A stretch of 59,319 nucleotides of DNA from Puniceicoccales bacterium (lineage in GTDB: Bacteria > Verrucomicrobiota > Verrucomicrobiia > Opitutales > UBA953): assembly GCA_031256995.1 (NCBI GenBank), contig JAIRPL010000060.1:1-59319 (forward strand), in the 5' to 3' direction. The notes beneath the pieces were generated by a model. The model was not told the DNA's origin. It did no database searches and worked only from the letters and a program-made list of their open reading frames with translations. Positions 25,987-35,159 of this stretch are shown in pieces; the stretch's first letter is position 1, and each line of letters opens with the position of its first letter. The position numbers and the translations under genes were made by a program.

Positions 25987-26862
25987 TTACTTGGATTCCG
26001 CATTCCAATCCTTCACGAAGCGGATTCCCTCTTTTACCTTGCCGACGTTGTCATGCCAGTCGGCCTCGTGCTCAATGGAGATGTTGCCTTGGAAATTCTG
26101 TTCCCGCAGCTCGGCCAGCACGGCGCCCACGCCAATGACACCCTGGCCAAGCGGGACATTATGCACGGGGTTCCCAAAGTTTTTACGGTCTTTCGCGTGA
26201 ACGCTCACGAGGCGGCCTTTGAGGATCCGCAAATTCTCAACCGCCTTGAAATTATCTGTCGTCCAATGGCCGATGTCGGCCGCGGCACCGATTCTTGGGT
26301 CGCGATCCTTGACAAGGGCGAGAATGTAATTGGCGTCCCAGACTTTGTAGTTGGGGGCCTGCCGGCGACGCGGGTGATTGTGATAGCCGACGCGAATGTC
26401 ATATTCTTTCGCCAGTTTCTCGACGACATCGATCGACTCCGTGGATTCCGTTGTGATGGCGTAAAGGTCCAAGGCTTTGGCAAATTCAAAAATCTTGCGC
26501 GCCATCTTTTCCTTCTTGGGAATGTCCACGACGCCATAATTGACGGCCCGAACCCCGTTTTTGAGAAGATGCGCCTTCAGGGCCTCAATTTTCTCCGGCG
26601 TGGCACTGTTGTGGTCGAAGGCGGACCTGTCGCCATCCCTGCCGTAGCTTTGCCCCGGATAGAACTCGATGACTTTGGCGCCCGCTTCCGCAGCTTTTTC
26701 GACAGAGTCCCACACCGAGTATTTCCGGTGGAAGGTGTAGGCTTGGACACCAATGGCAAAGCCGTTGGTTTTTGCCGAGTCGGGGATGGGCGCGGCAAGC
26801 GCCGTGGTGAATGCCGACAACGCAAGTGCGGCAACGAGGGAGAAGGTTTTGGAAAAACGCAT
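25987..26862 (-). CDS. Secreted sugar phosphate isomerase/epimerase-like TIM-barrel protein
   Basis: 291 residues from the ATG at 26862, which places a clean signal peptide first (FSLVAALALSAFTTALAAP). The rest reads as an AP-endonuclease-2/xylose-isomerase-like barrel: IGVQAYTFHR, AKVIEFYPGQ, VGYHNHPRR, AAADIGHWTTDN and ISIEHEADWHDN near the end, where acidic and His residues would bind a metal. Secreted members of this family are common in PVC and Bacteroidetes genomes and act on sugars or sugar acids of unknown identity. It is 29 bases upstream of dgoD and probably co-transcribed. Confidence 0.8.
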   Translation of the reverse strand: MRFSKTFSLVAALALSAFTTALAAPIPDSAKTNGFAIGVQAYTFHRKYSVWDSVEKAAEAGAKVIEFYPGQSYGRDGDRSAFDHNSATPEKIEALKAHLLKNGVRAVNYGVVDIPKKEKMARKIFEFAKALDLYAITTESTESIDVVEKLAKEYDIRVGYHNHPRRRQAPNYKVWDANYILALVKDRDPRIGAAADIGHWTTDNFKAVENLRILKGRLVSVHAKDRKNFGNPVHNVPLGQGVIGVGAVLAELREQNFQGNISIEHEADWHDNVGKVKEGIRFVKDWNAESK

Positions 26863-27170
26863 GGACGGGGGCGAGGGAACGCAGCCTGATTTGTTTTTCC
26901 AGCAAAAATTCTCCAATGCCGCGCCATCGGCGCGCAAAAATGGAACGTTGGAAAGGGTAATCAAAACTGTCATCAAAAACGGGGTCCAACCGGGATGCGC
27001 AAAACCAAGGATGTCCCCGTTTTTTGGGATGCGGATGATGGCCTGCCTTGGCGGAAAAATTCCATTTCCAAGAGGAATGGGGGCGGAGGTGAAAACGGCG
27101 GTTTCTTGATTTTCGCGAAGGGGGATTGTCAGAACTTTGCGGGGCGTGAATCCGCGCGGGCCGAACCTGC
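26863..27170. other. Intergenic stretch, nothing recognised
   Basis: 308 bases between the alarmone hydrolase stop and the isomerase start, both leftward. It should hold the promoter of the isomerase-dgoD pair. No RNA gene, repeat or hairpin with a T-tract was seen. Confidence 0.5.
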
Positions 27171-27710
27171 CTATTCCTCATGGGAAAGCCGCGAAATGCC
27201 CTCGGCCAAAATGCGTTGTGCCTCTTCATCGAGGGCCTGATTGTGCCCGAGCATTCCACGGATGACCTCCCTGGCCCAAACGAAATACTGCAACTGTCGC
27301 GATGTGGACCAGCCTTTGGGAGGATCGGCAAGCATGGAGCGGAGATTGCACGATTTGTCCGCGATCTTGATTAATTTTGCCCCGACGCTTTTTCCAGCCG
27401 CGTTCACCACCTGCAGGCGTTTCCGCTCGGCCTTTGGCAGACTTTTGTCGTCCGTGCATTCGCAAACCAGGCTGGCCACGGTCTCGCCAAACAATCCGGC
27501 GATCTCCTCGCGGCTCGTGTCCGTGTCCTCAATCGTGTCATGGAGCACGGCGGCGGCGAGCCAATCCTCGTTGGTCACATTCCCGACCGTCGCAAGGTGG
27601 AGAGCCACCTCGATCGGGTGGTTTATGTATGGGGCGGCGGCGGTGTTTTTTCTTCTTTGATTGGAGTGTTTTTCAGCCGCGAAGTGGGTGGCGTGCAACA
27701 GGCGTTTCAT
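27171..27710 (-). CDS. Small alarmone hydrolase (MESH1-like HD domain)
   Basis: 179 residues from the ATG at 27710, giving a stand-alone HD hydrolase like MESH1/SAH proteins. The pattern is YINHPIEVALHL (first His), LHDTIEDTDTS (HD and downstream acidic residues) and KIADKSCNLRSM (Asp/Asn), which together bind Mn2+. This family removes pyrophosphate from (p)ppGpp, or acts on NADPH in the animal enzyme. There is no synthetase or TGS domain, so it is not a full RelA/SpoT. Neighbours on the same strand are unrelated in function. Confidence 0.8.
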   Translation of the reverse strand: MKRLLHATHFAAEKHSNQRRKNTAAAPYINHPIEVALHLATVGNVTNEDWLAAAVLHDTIEDTDTSREEIAGLFGETVASLVCECTDDKSLPKAERKRLQVVNAAGKSVGAKLIKIADKSCNLRSMLADPPKGWSTSRQLQYFVWAREVIRGMLGHNQALDEEAQRILAEGISRLSHEE

Positions 27711-27789
27711 GGGATTTCCCGAATCTTGGAAATGAGGCGTCCATGCCGCAAAGCGGAAAACGGTTCCGGTTTTCCGCAAAAATGGAGGT

Positions 27790-29622
27790 TCACGCCGTGG
27801 GGAGCAGCGCCGGGACAGCCTTGTGGAGAAGCCAATAGGCGGGAGCCTCGATGCCGATGGGGGCAAGTTTCCGCGGATCGGGGGCGAGCATCCCGGCGCA
27901 TTCCCCGCTGGAAATGGGGAAGGGGGAGTGCCCGAGGGAGCTTATGGCAAAGTAACGGACATCCTCGGAGAGGGATTCGGCCTGGGCGACAAGGCCGGGG
28001 CAGAGGCGGGCGAACATGGCGCGGACCTGCGCCGAGTTTTGGTCCACAATGGCGGGGTCGAAAACGCCATCACGCACGGGGCGCGGGAGGGTCCGGGCAT
28101 CAAGGAGGCCCTGCCAGACGTCGCATTTTCCGACAAGGAAGGCGACGGGCACGGGGAGCTTCTCGCGCGGGCCAAGGGCCAGCATTTTTTTCACGCGCAC
28201 CTCCATTTCCGCGAGAATGCCGTCCTGCTGGTCTTGATTGTTTTGCGAGAGTTGCGGGTCGCTGGCGTGGCCGAGGAGCGCGCGGCGAAAGGCCAGATTG
28301 CTGGTGGGGTCGAACAGGAAGAAGATGCCGGAGGAGTGTGCGACATGGAGTGCGCCGGGCTTGTCCACCATGTCATGGCCGGGTTCGAAATGCTCGCCGG
28401 CATTGTCGTAAAAAATCATGGCCGTCCCGCCGGCGCCGGGGGCGGCCCCGTCTCCAAGCGTGTAGATGAAGGGACGGGGCATGGCGACGACGCGTCCGTG
28501 GCGGAGGAGGAGTTCGTAGGTGGCGCCGCCCTCCATCGCGGTTTTGCCAAGGGCGCACTCCTCGGGGGTGGAGCCGGAGAAGAGGCGCGTGCGCATTTGG
28601 TTGAGCACGGTGTTGCCGCTGGGGTCGCCATCCTTGAACACGATTCCAAAGTCCTGGTAGAGCCGCTCGGCGAGGACCCGGGTCAGCACGGCAAGAAAAT
28701 AGCTTTTGCCCGCGCTGGGGGCGCCGATGAGGGAGAAAATGCGCAAGGAGAGATCCAGGTAGCCGGGAGGGAGCTGGCGGCGGCAGTGCGGGCAGGCAAG
28801 ATCGGTGGAGGGAAGCCCCTTGGGGTCAAGAGCCTGGCCGGAGTCGTTGAAACGCGCGGGATAAAAACGCAGCATGGCATTGTCGCCAAGGACGGGATCG
28901 CCGCGGAGGGATTCGTGGGTCGCGATGTTGAAGGCGTCGCCGGCATCGAAACGCAGCCAGCAGGCCGGGCAGAGGTATTTGCCTGTCTCGGCATTTTCCA
29001 GGATGCCTGCGGAGAGCGCGCGCGGGGCTGGGTCCGCATGGGGCGTGGCGCGCGCGGAAAGCGTCTCGGCGACGTCGGCGAGAAGAAAGCCGGAGTCAAG
29101 GCCTCCGGGGTAAATGGCGCACGTGGCGGCAGGCCAGCCTTGCGAGGCGGCGGCGGCAGGAATCTCATAGGGCGCGGCCTGCCCCAGCAACTCGCCGCTC
29201 TCGATGTCATAGGCATTCCAAAGGGTGGGGTCAAAGCTCCGTGGCCAGTCTTCCGGCGCATTGACTTGCAGAAGAAGAAGCCTCGTTCCGAATTGAAGCG
29301 TAAACACGTCGCCCGGGGGCAGGGATACGGCGGCGACAAGCGGCGTTCCGTTGACGAGAATGGTGCTGGAGACGAATCCAGCCGCAATCGAGAGGACGAC
29401 GACATCGCGCATGCACCTGAACTCAATGGCGACGACGCGCCCGTGCAGGTCGCTGGCATTAAGCAATTGCGGGAAACGGCCCGAGGTGGAGACAGCGCCC
29501 GAAAGACAATCCACAAGCGTCAGCACCGGCGCGCCTGGCGCACGTTTTGCGTCCGTATCGCGATGGCTGTCCGCAGGTTGGGGATGTTCGGGTGACCTTG
29601 GATTGGGCGTTTGAGGTGTCAT
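27790..29622 (-). CDS. FHA-like / zinc-ribbon / TRAFAC-type GTPase protein
   Basis: 610 residues, cytoplasmic. Residues about 33-120 look like an FHA-type beta-sandwich (TSGRFPQLL, SSTILVNGTPL, LPPGDVFTLQFG). Two CxxC pairs, CPAC (218-221) and CPHC (277-280), suggest a zinc ribbon. A P-loop domain begins at FSLIGAPSAGKS (300-307), with MIFYDNAGE as Walker B near residue 405 and FLVGKCD as a possible base-recognition loop. The layout recalls the double-GTPase-associated systems described in bacterial conflict contexts, but no partner gene (vWA, second GTPase) is adjacent. Function is unknown. Strong open frames on the opposite strand are shadows. Confidence 0.65.
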   Translation of the reverse strand: MTPQTPNPRSPEHPQPADSHRDTDAKRAPGAPVLTLVDCLSGAVSTSGRFPQLLNASDLHGRVVAIEFRCMRDVVVLSIAAGFVSSTILVNGTPLVAAVSLPPGDVFTLQFGTRLLLLQVNAPEDWPRSFDPTLWNAYDIESGELLGQAAPYEIPAAAASQGWPAATCAIYPGGLDSGFLLADVAETLSARATPHADPAPRALSAGILENAETGKYLCPACWLRFDAGDAFNIATHESLRGDPVLGDNAMLRFYPARFNDSGQALDPKGLPSTDLACPHCRRQLPPGYLDLSLRIFSLIGAPSAGKSYFLAVLTRVLAERLYQDFGIVFKDGDPSGNTVLNQMRTRLFSGSTPEECALGKTAMEGGATYELLLRHGRVVAMPRPFIYTLGDGAAPGAGGTAMIFYDNAGEHFEPGHDMVDKPGALHVAHSSGIFFLFDPTSNLAFRRALLGHASDPQLSQNNQDQQDGILAEMEVRVKKMLALGPREKLPVPVAFLVGKCDVWQGLLDARTLPRPVRDGVFDPAIVDQNSAQVRAMFARLCPGLVAQAESLSEDVRYFAISSLGHSPFPISSGECAGMLAPDPRKLAPIGIEAPAYWLLHKAVPALLPTA

Positions 29623-29740
29623 GCGAAAGAGAATCGGACGAGGGCTTTTGTTGAGGGGGAAACGCGTGGAGAGTGCGCGGGGCGCCGGATCGCGGCAAGA
29701 GACGAATGCCCGTTCATGCCGCGCTTTCCGGGAATTTCCA

Positions 29741-29780
29741 CCCTATGACAAACCCGTTGCGAGGGTTGGCTCGCAACGGG
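29741..29780 (-). terminator. Rho-independent terminator after xylA
   Basis: On the minus strand an 11-base stem CCCGTTGCGAG / CTCGCAACGGG (29780-29770 and 29763-29753) with a 6-base loop is followed by TTTGTCAT. It begins 36 bases after the xylA stop. Confidence 0.75.
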
Positions 29781-29815
29781 CGTGGATGGGGTGAGGGGAG
29801 GGGGGCGCGCGGTGG

Positions 29816-31138
29816 TTACTGCGCGAGGAGGTAGTCGTTGACGATGATCTCGAGGAGTTCCTGGCGTCCGCTTTTGCGGGCGGGTTCGCCTTTTTCCTCG
29901 GCATATTCGGCAACTTCCTCGAGGGTGGCCTTTTTGGAGAGGACCTTCTTGGCAAGGTCGTCCTTCCATGTGGCGTAGCGTTCGTCGACGATGCTGGCGA
30001 GGGCCTTGTCCTTGATGAGCTTGTCCGCGACGAGGAGGCCGCGGGCAAAGGCGTCAATGCCCCCGATGTGCGCGTAGAAAAGATCCAGCGTGTCAAAGGA
30101 GCCGCGGCGGCACTTGGCGTCGAAGTTGAAGCCTCCCGGCGCGATTCCGCCGTTTTCGAGGACAACGAGCATGGCCTTGGTCGTGCTGTAGATGTCCACG
30201 GGGAACTGGTCGGTGTCCCAGCCGAGGAGGACGTCACCGGCGTTGGCGTCGATGCTTCCGAGTTTTCCATCGGCGGCGGCGACGGTCAGCTCGTGCTCGA
30301 AAGTGTGGCCCGCGAGGGTGGCGTGGTTGGCTTCGATGTTGAGTTTGAAGTCCTTGTCGAGGCCGTGGCTTTTGAGGAAGGCGATGACGGTCGCGGAGTC
30401 GAAGTCGTATTGATGTTTCGTGGGTTCCTTTGGCTTGGGTTCGATGAGGAACTGGCCTTTGAAACCGATTTTCTTTTTGTATTCGACGGCGAGGCGCAGG
30501 AGCGCGGCGAGCTGGCTGGTTTCCTGCTTATAGCGCGTGTTGAGAAGGGTTTCGTAACCTTCGCGGCCGCCCCAGAAGACGTAATTTTCGCCTCCGAGGT
30601 AGGCTGTGGCGTCAATGGCATCCTTGAGCTGCGCGGCGGCGTAGGCGAAGACATTGAAGTCCGGGTTGGTGCCGGCGCCGTGGGTGTAGCGCGGGTTGCT
30701 GAACAGGTTGGCGGTGCCCCAGAGGAGTTTTATGCCGGTCTCGTCCTGCTTTTTCCTGGCCAGCTCGATGATGGCCTGGAGGTTTTTGCGCGATTCGGCG
30801 ATGGTGTTTCCCTCGGGTGCGATGTCCCGGTCGTGGAAGCAGTAGTACTCAAGGCCGAGCTTCTGGACGAACTCGAAGTTGGCGTCGAGGGCGTTTTGGG
30901 CGATTTTGATGGCGTTGCCCGTGTTCCAGGGGCGATTCCACGCGGCGGGGCCAAACATGTCGGTCCCGTTGGCCTTGTAGGTGTGCCAGTAGGCGATCGC
31001 GAAGCGGAAATGCTCCTTCATGGTTTTGCCCGCGACGACTTGATCGGGGTTGTACCATTTGTATGCGAGCGGATTTTTGCTCTGCGGGCCTTCGTAGGCG
31101 ATGGTTTTGGAAACTTCTGGGAAGTATGCTTTTGCCAT
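29816..31138 (-). CDS. xylA: Xylose isomerase
   Basis: 440 residues from the ATG at 31138 (MAKAYFPEVSKTIAYEGP), the usual length of the class II enzyme; the longer in-frame reading upstream is low-complexity. Recognisable active-site segments are YYCFHDRDIAPEG (catalytic His and Asp), FLIEPKPKEPTKHQYD (metal-binding Glu and neighbours), NIEANHATLAGHTFEHE and GWDTDQFP. It converts D-xylose to D-xylulose and probably also D-glucose to D-fructose. A Gfo/Idh/MocA oxidoreductase gene lies 93 bases upstream on the same strand. No xylulokinase is in view. Confidence 0.95.
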   Translation of the reverse strand: MAKAYFPEVSKTIAYEGPQSKNPLAYKWYNPDQVVAGKTMKEHFRFAIAYWHTYKANGTDMFGPAAWNRPWNTGNAIKIAQNALDANFEFVQKLGLEYYCFHDRDIAPEGNTIAESRKNLQAIIELARKKQDETGIKLLWGTANLFSNPRYTHGAGTNPDFNVFAYAAAQLKDAIDATAYLGGENYVFWGGREGYETLLNTRYKQETSQLAALLRLAVEYKKKIGFKGQFLIEPKPKEPTKHQYDFDSATVIAFLKSHGLDKDFKLNIEANHATLAGHTFEHELTVAAADGKLGSIDANAGDVLLGWDTDQFPVDIYSTTKAMLVVLENGGIAPGGFNFDAKCRRGSFDTLDLFYAHIGGIDAFARGLLVADKLIKDKALASIVDERYATWKDDLAKKVLSKKATLEEVAEYAEEKGEPARKSGRQELLEIIVNDYLLAQ

Positions 31139-31187
31139 GTTGTTGGGTGGATGTGGTGTGCTTGTTGTTGATGGTGCGGGATCATGC

Positions 31188-31221
31188 GTGCCCGCCGTTT
31201 GGGCGGCGGGCACGTTTTTTA
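31188..31221 (+). terminator. Terminator-like hairpin in rightward orientation
   Basis: An 11-base perfect stem CGTGCCCGCCG (31188-31198) / CGGCGGGCACG (31205-31215) with loop TTTGGG is followed by TTTTTT on the plus strand. Both flanking genes run leftward, so it does not sit at the end of any gene seen here. In the leftward direction it would be a plain hairpin between the oxidoreductase and xylA. Confidence 0.5.
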
Positions 31222-31231
31222 TCGTTTTATG

Positions 31232-32425
31232 TTAAATCTCCGGGAACTTGAGCCATTTTTCGCCGCTTTCATTGCTGCGCGTGGCATATTCGACAAAGGT
31301 TTTGCCGAACACGGCATCGTCAATGTCGGGATAGATAGGCTCGGCGGCGGGTTTCTGGCCTTGCGCGAGGGCGGCGACATCATCGGCGAAGTCGAGATAG
31401 ATGTTGGCAAAGGCCTCGATGAACCCTTCGGGGTGGCCCGTGGGGATGCGCTGGTTGCGCCCGTTGAGACCGCCCGCAAGTTTGTCGAGATAGGGCTGGG
31501 CGCGCGTGAGAATCTGGGTTGGCTCGGCCTTGGTTTTGAGGATGAGCTGGTTCGGGTTTTCCTGGTGCCACTCGATGCCGCCCTTGCTTCCGTAGATGCG
31601 GATGGTGAGGGCGTTTTCCTCGCCGGCGCTGACTTGCGAGGCGTAGATGATCCCGTGCGCGGCGGGGGCGTCGCCCTGGGCCTTGTAACGGACAAGGACG
31701 TTGCCGTCGTCGTCGCGGCGGCCGCCCGGGGTGTAGGTCTGAAGATCGGCGTTGAGCGTGTCGATTTCGAGGCCTGTGATGAAGCGCGCGAGGTGGGCGG
31801 CGTGGATTCCGATGTCACCCATGGACAGGGATTTGCCGTATTTGGGATCCATGCGCCATCCGGCGATCTGCGGTTTGTCATCGCCATGGGGGAGGATCCA
31901 ATCCTGCGGATATTCGGCGATGATTTTGTAGACCTGGCCGATTTTTCCGCTGCGGACGATGGCGCGCGCATGGCGGACGAGGGGGTAGCCTGTGTAGCCG
32001 TGCATGATGCCGAAAATGCGCCCGGTCTTCCTCACGGTGTCGCGAAGGCGGTGGGCATCCTCGAGGGTGACGGCGACGGGTTTCTCGCACATGACGTTGA
32101 TCCCCGCCTCAAGGAAGGCCAGGGAGATGGGAACGTGGGTGTCATCCGGTGTGACGACGGCGACAAAGTCGATGCGCTCCCCGGCCGGAAGGCTGGCCTC
32201 CTTGGCGACCATGTCCTGATAGTTCAGGTAGGTGCGGTTTTCGCTGAGAAAGAGGTCTTTCCCGGATTGGAGCGCGATCTTGGGGTCAATGGAGAGGGCG
32301 CCCGCGACAAGCTTGATTTTTCCATCGAGCTGCGCCGCGATGCGGTGAACTTTTCCAATAAAGGAGTCGCTGCCTCCTCCTACGATGCCCATGTTGAGCG
32401 GGCGGTTGAGTGTTGCGAGAGACAT
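31232..32425 (-). CDS. Gfo/Idh/MocA family oxidoreductase
   Basis: 397 residues. The N-terminal Rossmann fold shows MGIVGGGSDSFIGKVH, then VVTPDDTHVPISLAFLEAGINVMCEKPVA, whose EKP is the family hallmark for NAD(P) binding and catalysis. The C-terminal half has GDIGIHAAHLARFITG, with the His of the active site, and a beta-sheet substrate domain. Such enzymes oxidise or reduce sugars and inositols; the exact substrate cannot be read from sequence. Its place just before xylA suggests a role in xylose or a related sugar. It starts on an ATG at 32425. Confidence 0.85.
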   Translation of the reverse strand: MSLATLNRPLNMGIVGGGSDSFIGKVHRIAAQLDGKIKLVAGALSIDPKIALQSGKDLFLSENRTYLNYQDMVAKEASLPAGERIDFVAVVTPDDTHVPISLAFLEAGINVMCEKPVAVTLEDAHRLRDTVRKTGRIFGIMHGYTGYPLVRHARAIVRSGKIGQVYKIIAEYPQDWILPHGDDKPQIAGWRMDPKYGKSLSMGDIGIHAAHLARFITGLEIDTLNADLQTYTPGGRRDDDGNVLVRYKAQGDAPAAHGIIYASQVSAGEENALTIRIYGSKGGIEWHQENPNQLILKTKAEPTQILTRAQPYLDKLAGGLNGRNQRIPTGHPEGFIEAFANIYLDFADDVAALAQGQKPAAEPIYPDIDDAVFGKTFVEYATRSNESGEKWLKFPEI

Positions 32426-32799
32426 AGGCGTCGGGTGTGTGTGGTGGTTGTGGGTTGATGTTATGTTTTTTGTTCCTGAGGCAGCGGGCGGGCGGCCGTG
32501 ACACCAAAGCGGGCCGAGGCGCGCGCCCTCCCTCTCCCTCCCTCGCCCAGCCGGGCGCGGCAGGGGTGGTGGATTTCACGGGCAGAAAAATGCGGAAAGA
32601 GACACCCCGGTCAAAACGGAATTTTCCCGCATGCGGGAAGGCCTGCCGCCGCGCGCGCCCCGCCACGCGGTCGCGTCCGCCGCTTGGGATTTCCACGAGG
32701 CCACCGGGGGAACGGGTGCCTTCCGTGGATCGCCCGTGTTTTGCGGGAAATCAGAAAATCCGTGCCGCGCGCGCGCTGTCCGGATTTCCTGCGCCGCCG
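32426..32799. other. Divergent promoter region between the oxidoreductase and helicase genes
   Basis: 374 bases, mostly GC-rich. It contains a perfect 16-base palindrome TTCCCGCATGCGGGAA (32624-32639), which could be an operator. In-frame codons upstream of the helicase ATG lack family similarity. No RNA gene was recognised. Confidence 0.5.
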
Positions 32800-34902
32800 A
32801 TGAAGAACACAGGACACGGCGCAAACGCCGCCCCGGCATTCGCACTGGAGGTTGACGGTTCCACGCAATATCTCGGCGTGAGGGTGCCGCCGGGCGGGCA
32901 TCCTTTGCGGGCGGAGGCCTTGGATCTGCTCAAGGCAGGCGGCTTCCGGCTCGATGCGCTCAGCCGCGTATGGCGCCTGCACGGGCGGCATGAGGTGCTG
33001 CTTTTCCTTGCCAGCCACGGCGGCGCCCTGCGAACGCGCTTCAACGCGAGGTTTGCGCCTGAATTCCAGCAGCGCACAGCCCGGGTTTGCGCCGCAAGCC
33101 TGGTGGCGGAGGCGCGCGTCGTCGAAACCCCCGGCGTGAAAAAAGACGCCCGCCCACCCGCGCCGCAGGCCGAGCTTACCGTGCGCGTCACCGCGCCCGG
33201 CGCGGATGAGGCCACGATCCGCGCGGCGTTGTTGCGCGGCCAGCCCTACGTCGAGGCGCCGGACGGGAGGATCATCCTCTTCCCGCGCGATGTGCTGGAG
33301 GCCGCCTCCGCCGTCGCGCGCGCTTTTTCCCCGGGGGGCGGCTCCGGGCGGTCGGACGCGCCCGCCGCCCGCATCTCGCGCCGTGTGCGCCCCGAGGAGT
33401 TTGCCGACATGGAAAACCTGCTCGCCGCCAACGCCGCCGCGTTCGCCCCCCCGGGGCAGTGGCGGGAGCGGAGCGCGGCGCTGCGCAGCATCTCGGCCCT
33501 GCGCGAGGCTCCCGTGCCGCCGGCGTGTTACGCGCAGCTTCGTCTCTATCAAAAAATTGGCACGGCCTGGCTCTGGCACCTTGGCACCCATGGCCTTGGG
33601 GGCGTGCTCGCCGACGAGATGGGGCTGGGAAAGACCGTGCAGGCCCTGGCCTTCCTCGCCGCGCTCCACGCCACGCGGCCCGGCGCCTCCAGCCTTGTCG
33701 CCTGCCCCGCGTCGCTTCTCGAGAACTGGCGGCGCGAGGCCCTGCGTTTCGCGGAGGGCGTCCCCCTTTTCATCCACCACGGGGCGGGGCGCGCCACGGA
33801 TGCCGGCGCCCTGCCGCCCGCCGGGATTTTCATCACCAGTTATGGCACGCTTGCCCGCGACGCGGAACTCCTGGCCTCGCGCCACTGGGACGCCGTCCTG
33901 GCCGACGAGGCGCAGCATGCCAAAAACCGGCATTCCGTGAACGCGCAGAGCCTGCGCGCCCTGCCCGCCGGCGCCCGGTTCGCCCTTACGGGGACCCCTG
34001 TTGAGAACAGCGTGGACGACCTGCGCTCGCTTTTCGAGTTCCTGATGCCGGGTTACATCGCGCGCCCCCCGGCCGCCTGCGGAAGGGATGCCCGCGCCTT
34101 CATGGACGCGCGCGCCATTGAGCAGGCCGCCCCCTATGTGCTGCGCCGTTCAAAAACCGCCGTCGCGCCGGAACTCCCGCCCAAGATCGAACAAACCATC
34201 TTTGTCCCCCTCGAGGGCGGGCAGCACCGCCTCTACGAGGAGTTTCGCGCCCGTTCCCAGCGGGAGATTTTCGAGATGGAGATGGCCGGCGCCAGCGACG
34301 GCGCGCTGCGGATGCATGCCTTGGGCCATCTGCTCCGCCTCCGGCAGATTTGCGCCGAACCCCGCCTGCTCGCCCCGGAGCTTGCGCCTGAGGACTCCGC
34401 GAAATTGCGCGCCTTTCGCGAAATCCTCGACGAGGCGCGCGATGGCGGGCACCGCATTCTCGTGTTTTCCCAGTTTGTGGAGGTGCTCGGGCACCTGCGC
34501 GCCGCGCTCAACGAGTGGGAGACCCCCTGCTGTTACCTTGATGGCTCCACGCGCGATCGCCAGACCGTCTGCGACCAATTCAACCATGACGAATCCATCC
34601 CCGTCTTCCTCATTTCCCTGAAGGCGGGCGGCGTGGGCCTTAATCTCACCGGTGCCGACACCGTGCTCCACTATGACCCTTGGTGGAATCCCGCCGCCGA
34701 GGCGCAGGCCACCGACCGCGCCCACCGCATCGGGCAGACCCGCCGCGTGACGAGCCTGCGCCTCATCGCGGCCAGCACCGTCGAGGAGCGTGTCATCGAG
34801 CTGCAGCGAAAAAAGGCAGCCCTCCTTCAAGCCCTCTTTGATGGCGCCGAAACCGCGGACAGCCCCCTTCGTCTTGACCTCCTGAAGGATCTGCTGGGGT
34901 GA
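32800..34902 (+). CDS. SNF2-family DEAD/DEAH helicase
   Basis: 700 residues from the ATG at 32800; the in-frame stretch before it is low-complexity and GC-driven. Residues 1 to about 220 are an uncharacterised N-terminal part. Then come the SNF2 motifs: LADEMGLGKTVQAL (I), VACPASLLENW (Ia), LADEAQHAKN (II), ALTGTPVENSVDDL (III), then in the second lobe FSQFVEVLGHL, ISLKAGGVGLNLTGAD (V) and DRAHRIGQTRRV (VI). It is a double-stranded DNA translocase of the RapA/HepA or Swi2 type. There is no zinc-finger SWIM domain visible. It stands alone as a gene. Confidence 0.85.
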   Translation: MKNTGHGANAAPAFALEVDGSTQYLGVRVPPGGHPLRAEALDLLKAGGFRLDALSRVWRLHGRHEVLLFLASHGGALRTRFNARFAPEFQQRTARVCAASLVAEARVVETPGVKKDARPPAPQAELTVRVTAPGADEATIRAALLRGQPYVEAPDGRIILFPRDVLEAASAVARAFSPGGGSGRSDAPAARISRRVRPEEFADMENLLAANAAAFAPPGQWRERSAALRSISALREAPVPPACYAQLRLYQKIGTAWLWHLGTHGLGGVLADEMGLGKTVQALAFLAALHATRPGASSLVACPASLLENWRREALRFAEGVPLFIHHGAGRATDAGALPPAGIFITSYGTLARDAELLASRHWDAVLADEAQHAKNRHSVNAQSLRALPAGARFALTGTPVENSVDDLRSLFEFLMPGYIARPPAACGRDARAFMDARAIEQAAPYVLRRSKTAVAPELPPKIEQTIFVPLEGGQHRLYEEFRARSQREIFEMEMAGASDGALRMHALGHLLRLRQICAEPRLLAPELAPEDSAKLRAFREILDEARDGGHRILVFSQFVEVLGHLRAALNEWETPCCYLDGSTRDRQTVCDQFNHDESIPVFLISLKAGGVGLNLTGADTVLHYDPWWNPAAEAQATDRAHRIGQTRRVTSLRLIAASTVEERVIELQRKKAALLQALFDGAETADSPLRLDLLKDLLG

Positions 34903-35159
34903 CCCGCCTCCGCTTTCGGGGAGCCGCGACGCCAGCCCGCTCCCCAGCCCGCGCCTTCCCGCAAAACAAGGGGTGTTTCTTGATTTTCTCATGAAAAAAG
35001 AACTCGATACGTTTTTATTGGCGGCGACGCCGGGGTCTGTTTTTGAGGAAGCATGGGAATGGTAAAAGGTCTGTGCTGGCGTGCGCAGGGAAGCACAGCG
35101 TTTTCATTGCGTCAGGGCATGCGTCAGATAGGTTGCGCGGCATTGTTTGACCCAAAGCC

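Noticed and set aside
27823-29595. Rightward open frame of 590 codons.
   Set aside because: The leftward reading has Walker A/B and zinc pairs; this one is a composition shadow.
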